A stretch of 5,983 nucleotides of DNA, from the NCBI GenBank assembly GCA_030123645.1, contig JASJYE010000167.1, positions 1 to 5,983 of the forward strand, written 5' to 3'. Positions 1 through 4,737 of the stretch are shown piece after piece. Each line of letters opens with the position of its first letter. The stretch's first letter is position 1. Below the pieces are notes generated by a model, which saw only the letters and a program-made list of their open reading frames with translations, did no database searches and had not been told where the DNA came from. This DNA comes from Candidatus Hydrogenedentota bacterium (GTDB lineage Bacteria > Hydrogenedentota > Hydrogenedentia > Hydrogenedentales > GCA-2746185). Made by a program: the position numbers and the translations under genes.

Positions 1-177
1 GCGATCCAGCGGATCCAGGATTCGGTTCTCGACGAGGTGATCGTGAGCGATTCGATACCGCTGAAAGAAGATGCGCTGGCCTGCACGAAAATCAAGGTCA
101 TTTCATTCGCACCGTTGTTCGGTGAAGCAATCAAGCGTATTCACGAGGAAAAATCCGTCAGCATCCTCTTTCGCTAA
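1..177 (+). CDS. prs: Ribose-phosphate pyrophosphokinase, C-terminal end (partial)
   Basis: The first 58 codons are open in frame 1 and end at TAA 175-177; the start lies outside the window. The peptide matches the C-terminal end of PRPP synthetase. It has a D-S-V-L-D-E-V-I-V-S-D-S-I-P-L strand near the start, then K-I-K-V-I-S-F-A-P-L-F-G-E-A-I-K-R-I-H, and it ends in E-K-S-V-S-I-L-F-R, close to the usual ES-VS-LF ending. By family, the cytosolic enzyme transfers pyrophosphate from ATP to ribose 5-phosphate, giving PRPP for purine, pyrimidine, His, Trp and NAD synthesis. The catalytic loop and PRPP-binding motif lie upstream and cannot be checked. rplY follows after 21 bp on the same strand, a very common pairing, so the two are probably co-transcribed. 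Identification is firm despite the short fragment. Confidence 0.93.
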   Translation, partial: AIQRIQDSVLDEVIVSDSIPLKEDALACTKIKVISFAPLFGEAIKRIHEEKSVSILFR

Positions 178-198
178 CCTTCTTGGAGACACGACATC

Positions 199-894
199 AT
201 GGAATTGCAGCCCTTGAAAGTGACAACCCGCACCGAGTTGGGAAAGGGAGGAGCGAGGCAGACCCGTCGAAACGGCCACGTGCCGGGTGTGCTCTATGGA
301 CTGAGCGCGGAGCCTGTGTGCCTGAAGGTGGACGCCCGTGACTTCGAGCTCTTGCTCGATAGCGGTCAAGGCGAGCACGCGCTAATACAACTTGAGTTTG
401 AAGACCAGCCCGATTTGAACGGTCCGGCCATGCTAAAAGAGGTACAGCACCACCCGGTCCGGGGCCAGGTTACCCATACGGATCTTCTCCGGGTCGATTT
501 ATCGAAGAAAATTCATACCTTTGTGGTTATCCGCTTTGAAGGCCATGCGCGAGGCGTCATCGAGGGCGGTGTCATCGATTATCAGACGCGTGAAGTCGAG
601 ATCGCCTGCCTTCCCATGGACGTTCCCGAGGCGATCGCCGTGGACATCGAAGCTCTCAATATCGGCGATAGTCTGCATGTTCGCGACTTGGCGATACCAG
701 AGAACATCGATCTGCTCACAAGCGGAGACCGCGCCCTGGCGGCCGTGCATGCGCCGCGCGTGATCGTCGAGGTCGCGGAGGAGCTCGAGGAAGAAGCGCT
801 TGTTGAGGGCGAGGAAGGCGCCGAGGCCGCGGACGCTGAAGAAGGCGGAGAAGAAGAGGAATCGGAAGGGGAGAGGAAGCCTGCCAGAAAGTGA
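199..894 (+). CDS. rplY: 50S ribosomal protein L25 (general stress protein Ctc form)
   Basis: This is a 231-residue two-domain L25 of the Ctc/TL5 type. Residues 1 to about 98 form the 5S rRNA-binding domain, with the typical GKGGARQTRRNGHVPGVLYG segment at 15-34 and the H-H-P-V-R and H-T-D-L-L motifs at 84-97. Residues about 100-190 form the second beta domain, with EGGV at 122-125, R-E-V-E-I-A-C-L-P at 131-139 and I-G-D-S-L-H-V at 155-161. The protein is larger than the single-domain enterobacterial L25 (about 94 residues). By family it binds 5S rRNA in the central protuberance of the large subunit. The tail from 191 to 225 is strongly acidic (18 Glu and 1 Asp in 35 residues) and is followed by a basic R-K-P-A-R-K end. 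ATG 199 is preceded by GGAG at 185-188. It sits between prs and pth, a conserved context. Confidence 0.97.
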   Translation: MELQPLKVTTRTELGKGGARQTRRNGHVPGVLYGLSAEPVCLKVDARDFELLLDSGQGEHALIQLEFEDQPDLNGPAMLKEVQHHPVRGQVTHTDLLRVDLSKKIHTFVVIRFEGHARGVIEGGVIDYQTREVEIACLPMDVPEAIAVDIEALNIGDSLHVRDLAIPENIDLLTSGDRALAAVHAPRVIVEVAEELEEEALVEGEEGAEAADAEEGGEEEESEGERKPARK

Positions 895-897
895 GGT
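891..897 (+). promoter_or_regulatory. Ribosome binding site of pth overlapping the rplY stop
   Basis: GTGAGGT contains the rplY stop TGA (892-894) and a GAGGT complement to the 16S rRNA 3' end. It stands only 3 nt before the GTG at 901. This spacing is short, so initiation of pth probably benefits from ribosomes terminating on rplY. That coupling is inferred from geometry alone. Confidence 0.55.
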
Positions 898-900
898 CGC

Positions 901-1458
901 GTGAAGCTCATTGTAGGTTTGGGCAATCCTGGGCAGGCGTACCGGTACACGCGGCACAACCTCGGGTTCCAGGTTCTGGACGGCCTTTCCGAGACGCTGG
1001 GCGCATCCTTCTCTCGCGAAAAGTATCGCGGCCAAATCGCCCAGACCAAGGTTGAAGGACATAAAGTGCTCTTGCTCAAGCCGATGACCTTCATGAACAA
1101 AAGCGGAGAGAGCGTCGCCCGGGCCGCGAGGAACCAAGTGACCGACCCGGGCGACATTTTGGTGATCTACGATGACGTGGACCTGCCGCTGGGCAAGACC
1201 CGCCTGCGAAAGGGCGGCAGCCCCGGTACGCATAACGGCATGCGATCGGTATTAGAACGATTGGGCACACAGGACGTGCCCCGCCTCCGGATCGGCGTGG
1301 GTGAAGACGCCCGGATCCGTGATCTCACCGACCACGTGCTCGGCACCTTTCGTCCGGAGGAGAAGCCGGTCGTGAAGGAGGCCGTCGAACGCGCGGTGCA
1401 GACGTGCTTGTGTTTTCTGGAAGAAGACATCGACACGGCGATGAACCGCTTTAACTAG
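901..1458 (+). CDS. pth: Peptidyl-tRNA hydrolase
   Basis: The gene encodes a full-length 185-residue bacterial Pth. The cytosolic enzyme cleaves the ester bond of peptidyl-tRNAs released from stalled ribosomes and so recycles tRNA. The family motifs are all present: G-L-G-N-P-G at 6-11, T-R-H-N at 17-20, P-M-T-F-M-N-K-S-G at 61-69, Y-D-D-V-D-L-P-L-G at 90-98 and the glycine-rich segment ending T-H-N-G-M at 110-114. By correspondence with the E. coli enzyme, His19 is the catalytic base, Asp91 orients it, and Asn9, Asn66 and Asn112 bind substrate. The start is GTG at 901, immediately before the K-L-I-V-G-L-G strand where the family begins. Its SD-like GAGGT (893-897) overlaps the rplY stop codon (892-894), with only 6 bp between the genes, so translational coupling to rplY is likely. 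ilvN follows after 14 bp. Confidence 0.97.
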   Translation: MKLIVGLGNPGQAYRYTRHNLGFQVLDGLSETLGASFSREKYRGQIAQTKVEGHKVLLLKPMTFMNKSGESVARAARNQVTDPGDILVIYDDVDLPLGKTRLRKGGSPGTHNGMRSVLERLGTQDVPRLRIGVGEDARIRDLTDHVLGTFRPEEKPVVKEAVERAVQTCLCFLEEDIDTAMNRFN

Positions 1459-1472
1459 CGTCGGGAGCAGCC

Positions 1473-1988
1473 ATGATACACACGATCAGCGTACTTGTCG
1501 ACAACCACTTCGGCGTACTGGCGCGCATCTCGGGGTTGTTTAGCGCGCGCGGTTACAACATCGAGAGCCTGTGCGTTGGGGTCACTGAAGATCCCTCCAT
1601 CTCGAGGATGACGGTCCTTGTACAAGGGGACGACAACGTCCTGCAGCAGATCGTGAACCAATTGAACAAGATGGTCGAGGTCATCCAGGTCCTCGATCTG
1701 ACACAAGAAAGCTTCGTCGAGCGCGAGCTCGTGCTGATCAGGGCGGACGCCGACGCGAAACGCCGCACCGAACTGCTCGAGATTGCGAACATCTTCCGCG
1801 CGAAGGTGATCGACATGAGCATGGACTCGGTCATCGTCGAGGTGACGGGCTCGGAGGACAAAATCGAGGCGTTTATTGATATGATTAGGCCCTTCGGGAT
1901 TCGAGAGCTGGCCCGCTCCGGAAGGCTCGCTATGGCGCGATCGAAAAACGGGACGGAAGCCGGCACGGGCGGGCGGGACGCCCAATAG
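1473..1988 (+). CDS. ilvN: Acetolactate synthase regulatory (small) subunit
   Basis: The 171-residue protein is the size of the IlvH/IlvN type. It is the non-catalytic subunit that activates the thiamine-diphosphate-dependent IlvB and makes it sensitive to branched-chain amino acids. An N-terminal ACT domain spans about 3-77 and includes N-H-F-G-V-L-A-R-I-S-G-L-F-S-A-R-G-Y-N-I-E-S-L (11-33). Asn11, Gly14 and Asn29 align with the valine-site residues of E. coli IlvH, so feedback inhibition is likely retained. A C-terminal domain follows from about 83 to 155, starting near F-V-E-R-E-L-V-L-I and ending R-E-L-A-R-S-G-R-L-A-M-A-R. The last 15 residues are a Gly/Ala-rich tail of no clear role. ATG 1473 has GGGAG at 1463-1467 with 5 nt spacing. 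ilvC lies 32 bp downstream, the usual partner, but the gene upstream is pth, not ilvB. The catalytic subunit must be encoded elsewhere. Confidence 0.95.
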   Translation: MIHTISVLVDNHFGVLARISGLFSARGYNIESLCVGVTEDPSISRMTVLVQGDDNVLQQIVNQLNKMVEVIQVLDLTQESFVERELVLIRADADAKRRTELLEIANIFRAKVIDMSMDSVIVEVTGSEDKIEAFIDMIRPFGIRELARSGRLAMARSKNGTEAGTGGRDAQ

Positions 1989-2001
1989 TCCAGGCGCAAC
2001 A

Positions 2002-2009
2002 AAGGAGGT
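2002..2009 (+). promoter_or_regulatory. Consensus Shine-Dalgarno of ilvC
   Basis: AAGGAGGT is a full match to the anti-SD end of 16S rRNA and lies 11 nt upstream of the ATG at 2021. It is the strongest ribosome binding site in the window and fixes the ilvC start. It suggests that ilvC is translated at a higher rate than its neighbours; that rate is inferred. Confidence 0.85.
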
Positions 2010-2020
2010 AAGAAGCAGAG

Positions 2021-3010
2021 ATGGCCACGATTTACTACGACAAAGATGCCGACCTTTCAGTGCTTAGCGGCCGCACGGTGGCCGTGATAGGCTACGGAAG
2101 CCAGGGCCATGCTCACGCGCTGAACCTGCGCGACAGCGGGGTCAGCGTGGTCGTCAGCGACGACAAAAGCAGCAAGACCTATCAAGCTGCGCAGGAAGCG
2201 GGCTTCGAAGTGCTGCCCGTCGGCGATGCGGCGAAAATGGCGGACATCGTGATGGTGCTGGTCCCGGACACGATCCAGAAGGATATCTACGAGAGCGAGA
2301 TCGAGCCCAATCTAGAACCGGGCAATTCGCTCATGTTCGCACACGGGTTCAATATCCACTTCAAGCGGATCGTCCCCAAAGCCGACACGGACGTCTTCAT
2401 GATCGCGCCGAAAGGCCCGGGCCATCTCGTGCGCGAAGAGTTTGTCGCAGGCGCGGGCGTCCCTTGCCTGGTGGCGATTCATCAGGACGTGAGCGGCGAG
2501 GCATTGAAGAAGGCGCTGGCCTACGGCTCAGCCCTCGGCGGCGGCCGCGCGGGCATTCTGGAGACGACCTTCCAGGAGGAGACGGAAACGGATCTCTTTG
2601 GCGAGCAAACAGTGTTGTGTGGGGGGTCGGCCGCGTTGATCAAGGCTGGCTTCGAAGTGCTGACGGAGGCCGGCTATCAACCGGAAATTGCATTCTTTGA
2701 AGTTATGCACGAGTTGAAACTTATCGTCGATTTGTACTATCGTGGTGGATTAAAGTTCATGAACTTTTCGGTGAGCGACACCGCAGAGTATGGCGGATTG
2801 ACGGTAGGATCGAAGATTATTACGGAACAGACAAAAGAGGCGATGCGCGAGGCACTCAGGCGCATCCAGAACGGGGAATTCGCCAAGGAGTGGGTTGAGG
2901 AGTATGCCTCGGGAAGTAAGAATTTCCAAAGGCTCCGAGAGGAGGACGCCAACCATCCGGTCGAAAAGGTTGGCGACGACCTCCGAAAGATGATGAGTTG
3001 GATAAAATGA
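2021..3010 (+). CDS. ilvC: Ketol-acid reductoisomerase (class I), possibly NADH-preferring
   Basis: The 329-residue protein has the usual class I length. It catalyses Mg-dependent alkyl migration and reduction of 2-acetolactate or 2-aceto-2-hydroxybutyrate to the dihydroxy acid, the second step of Val/Ile/Leu synthesis. The N-terminal Rossmann domain has V-I-G-Y-G-S-Q-G-H-A-H-A (22-33), F-A-H-G-F-N-I-H (106-113) and A-P-K-G-P-G-H (129-135). The C-terminal knotted helical domain has E-T-E-T-D-L-F-G-E-Q (187-196) and F-E-V-M-H-E-L-K (226-233). Asp191, Glu195, Glu227 and Glu231 are the expected metal ligands, and S-V-S-D-T-A-E-Y-G (250-258) is the substrate-binding serine segment. The loop after the second Rossmann strand reads S-D-D-K-S-S-K-T-Y (46-54). 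The Leu-Arg pair common in NADPH enzymes is replaced by Asp47-Asp48, which could favour NADH. The start is fixed by a consensus SD at 2002-2009. The gene is last in its run and is followed by a terminator. Confidence 0.97.
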   Translation: MATIYYDKDADLSVLSGRTVAVIGYGSQGHAHALNLRDSGVSVVVSDDKSSKTYQAAQEAGFEVLPVGDAAKMADIVMVLVPDTIQKDIYESEIEPNLEPGNSLMFAHGFNIHFKRIVPKADTDVFMIAPKGPGHLVREEFVAGAGVPCLVAIHQDVSGEALKKALAYGSALGGGRAGILETTFQEETETDLFGEQTVLCGGSAALIKAGFEVLTEAGYQPEIAFFEVMHELKLIVDLYYRGGLKFMNFSVSDTAEYGGLTVGSKIITEQTKEAMREALRRIQNGEFAKEWVEEYASGSKNFQRLREEDANHPVEKVGDDLRKMMSWIK

Positions 3011-3015
3011 CTCGG

Positions 3016-3042
3016 GCCGCAGCCGATGCTGCGGCTTTTTTT
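3016..3042 (+). terminator. Intrinsic (rho-independent) terminator after ilvC
   Basis: An 8-bp perfect GC-rich stem, GCCGCAGC (3016-3023) paired with GCTGCGGC (3028-3035), closes a CGAT tetraloop and is followed at once by seven T residues (3036-3042). It begins 5 bp after the ilvC stop and marks the end of the left transcription unit. Only the + strand has a T tract directly after the stem. Confidence 0.93.
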
Positions 3043-3089
3043 ATGGAGCAGGGTTTGGGCCACCGCGGCTGCTTGGGAGGTAAGCGCGA
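3043..3089 (+). promoter_or_regulatory. Short leader with SD (3075-3081) before a TTG start
   Basis: GGGAGGT at 3075-3081 is a strong SD, 8 nt before TTG 3090, and it decides that start. The 47-bp gap between the terminator and the gene must hold a promoter, or else the gene relies on terminator read-through. I see no convincing sigma-70 -35/-10 pair in it, so no promoter is called. The confidence refers to the ribosome binding site. Confidence 0.75.
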
Positions 3090-3839
3090 TTGAATACACT
3101 GCTAAAACTGCAGAGACTGGACGCGAGGATCAATGCGTGCCGGGAGCGGGAGGCGGAGATCCCGAAGCAGAAGAGCCGATTCGATATCCAGCGCGCCCGG
3201 CTAAAAGCCGAGTTGGACGAGCGCGAACAAGTGCTCCAGGATTTAGAGTTGGAGCAGCGGGATTGCGAGAGCGAGATTGAGCTCCGGAGATTGCAAATCG
3301 ACAAATACCAGCAGCAACTGAACGCCGTCAGGAAAAACGACGAATATCAGGCGCTACTGCACGAGATCGATCTGGTCAATAAGCAGATCGGCGTCAAGGA
3401 AGAGCGGATTCTCACCATCATGATAGAAACGGACGATGCCACGGCGAGATTGGAAGAGGACCGCAAGCGGATCCAGGAGGAAACGAAGGAAATCGACTCG
3501 GAATGCGCCGTGATCGACGCGGAACTGGCCGAGGCGGTCAAACAGCGTGAGATCCTCGAGGCACAGCGCACGCCCCTTGTCGACAAAGTGGGCCAAGAGC
3601 TTCTGTCCCGCTACAAGCGGCTGCGGTCAAGATTCCTCACGGGCACGGTCGTGGTGCCACTCCGCGATGACGTCTGCACGGGCTGCAATATGCACATGCG
3701 GCCACAGATCGTCATCGAGGTGCTTCAAGGAGATAAAATCCACTCGTGCCAGCAGTGTGGGCGGCTGCTGTATCATCCAGAAAATATCGAGGACGCGCCG
3801 GAAGGGACCGAGGAGGCGGCATCGCACCTGGAGGCGTAG
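3090..3839 (+). CDS. Coiled-coil C4 zinc-ribbon protein (COG1579 family)
   Basis: The 249-residue protein belongs to the COG1579 group, which includes Helicobacter HP0958/FlgZ and Chlamydia CT398/CdsZ. Residues about 1-180 are charged and heptad-rich, predicting a long antiparallel coiled-coil hairpin. The family signature V-R-K-N-D-E-Y-Q-A-L-L-H-E-I lies at 80-93. The C-terminal zinc ribbon has Cys196 and Cys199 (C-T-G-C) and Cys220 and Cys223 (C-Q-Q-C), preceded by G-T-V-V-V-P. The tail (231-249) is acidic. No signal peptide or membrane segment is seen, so it is probably cytosolic. The TTG start is supported by the SD GGGAGGT at 3075-3081 and by family-typical N-terminal residues (L-L-K-L-Q-R-L-D). 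Characterised relatives act as adaptors in flagellar or type III secretion control, but the general bacterial role is unknown. No such genes are near here, so I assign no function. accD begins 30 bp downstream. Confidence 0.88.
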   Translation: MNTLLKLQRLDARINACREREAEIPKQKSRFDIQRARLKAELDEREQVLQDLELEQRDCESEIELRRLQIDKYQQQLNAVRKNDEYQALLHEIDLVNKQIGVKEERILTIMIETDDATARLEEDRKRIQEETKEIDSECAVIDAELAEAVKQREILEAQRTPLVDKVGQELLSRYKRLRSRFLTGTVVVPLRDDVCTGCNMHMRPQIVIEVLQGDKIHSCQQCGRLLYHPENIEDAPEGTEEAASHLEA

Positions 3840-3869
3840 GGCAGTCTTGCAGAGCGTAAGGGACCTGGA

Positions 3870-4715
3870 ATGACCTTCTTCAAACGCAGCAAGTTCGCAG
3901 GCTTCATCGGGGAAAAGAACAAGGTACCCGACGGCGTCTGGATGAAATGCTCGAACTGCAAGCAAGCCGTCTACCGCAATGAGGTCGTCGAGAATCTCCA
4001 AGTCTGCCCGGCCTGCAATTTCCATTTCCGCATCGGCGCGCAGGAACGCCTCGATAAACTATTAGACGAAGGCACCTTCGAAGAGTCGCACGCAAACATC
4101 GGGGCGGCCGACCCGCTTCACTTTGCGGTAGGCAAAGAGACCTATGGGGAGCGTCTCGAGCGCGCCCAGAAAGAGTCAGGGATGGATGAGGCGCTCCTAA
4201 CGGGTTCGGGCATGCTCGAAGGCCACCGGGGGATCTTTGGCGCCATGGATGCCCGCTTTATCATGGCGAGTATGGGCTCCGCCATGGGCGAGCGGTTTTA
4301 CAGAGCGGCGATGGACGCCATCGATCAGCGCTTGTGTTTTGTCTGTTTTGCGGCCTCGGGCGGCGCGCGCATGCAGGAGGGCACACTCGCGCTCATGCAG
4401 ATGGCGAAGACGACGGACGCGGTCCGGCAGATGAACGAAGCCGCTGTTCCTTTCATTTCAGTGCTTACCGATGCCACAATGGGCGGCGTGTACGCAAGCT
4501 TCACGAGCCTCGGAGACATCATCATTGCCGAGCCGCAGGCGAACATAGGCTTTGCGGGGAAGCGCCTCATCGAGAGCGCGCTCAAGGTAAAGCTGCCCGA
4601 AGGTTTCCAATCGGCGGAGTACCAGTTCAAGAACGGTTTCGTGGACCGGATTGTGAAACGCAGCGAGATGCGGCCATTCTTGGGAAAATTGATCGCCTAT
4701 ATGGATCCGCAGTAG
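3870..4715 (+). CDS. accD: Acetyl-CoA carboxylase carboxyltransferase subunit beta
   Basis: The 281-residue protein has the normal AccD length. With AccA it forms the carboxyltransferase that moves the carboxyl group from carboxybiotin on AccB to acetyl-CoA, giving malonyl-CoA for fatty acid synthesis in the cytosol. An N-terminal C4 zinc ribbon has Cys27, Cys30, Cys46 and Cys49 (C-S-N-C and C-P-A-C), preceded by a V-W-M-K stretch. The crotonase-fold domain follows, with A-S-G-G-A-R-M-Q-E-G at 162-171 (oxyanion-hole segment), D-A-T-M-G-G-V at 201-207, N-I-G-F-A-G at 225-230, L-P-E-G-F-Q at 242-247 and G-F-V-D-R-I-V at 256-262. ATG 3870 has AAGGGA at 3858-3863 with 6 nt spacing. accA is not in the window. 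folC follows after 22 bp, a widespread accD-folC pairing. The Lys after GFAG (position 231) and the Ala in D-A-T-M-G-G-V differ from the commonest residues, but nothing essential is missing. Confidence 0.97.
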   Translation: MTFFKRSKFAGFIGEKNKVPDGVWMKCSNCKQAVYRNEVVENLQVCPACNFHFRIGAQERLDKLLDEGTFEESHANIGAADPLHFAVGKETYGERLERAQKESGMDEALLTGSGMLEGHRGIFGAMDARFIMASMGSAMGERFYRAAMDAIDQRLCFVCFAASGGARMQEGTLALMQMAKTTDAVRQMNEAAVPFISVLTDATMGGVYASFTSLGDIIIAEPQANIGFAGKRLIESALKVKLPEGFQSAEYQFKNGFVDRIVKRSEMRPFLGKLIAYMDPQ

Positions 4716-4737
4716 GCGGTTGTGGGCGTAACCAGCC

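Noticed and set aside
1..20. Near-repeat of GATCCAG units, with an 11-base match again near 3467
   Set aside because: It is short, lies within two coding regions with clear amino-acid meaning, and is expected by chance.
499..1233. Long antisense open frame (244 codons) spanning the end of rplY and the start of pth
   Set aside because: It lies wholly opposite two firmly identified genes, its product resembles no family I know, and GC-rich coding DNA often leaves open frames on the other strand.
1455..1985. Antisense open frame (176 codons) covering nearly all of ilvN
   Set aside because: It mirrors ilvN codon structure and has no recognisable domain. ilvN on the + strand is unambiguous.
3627..4025. 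Antisense open frame across the zinc-ribbon gene and accD junction
   Set aside because: It overlaps two conserved + strand genes, including both zinc-ribbon regions, and has no family-like motif.
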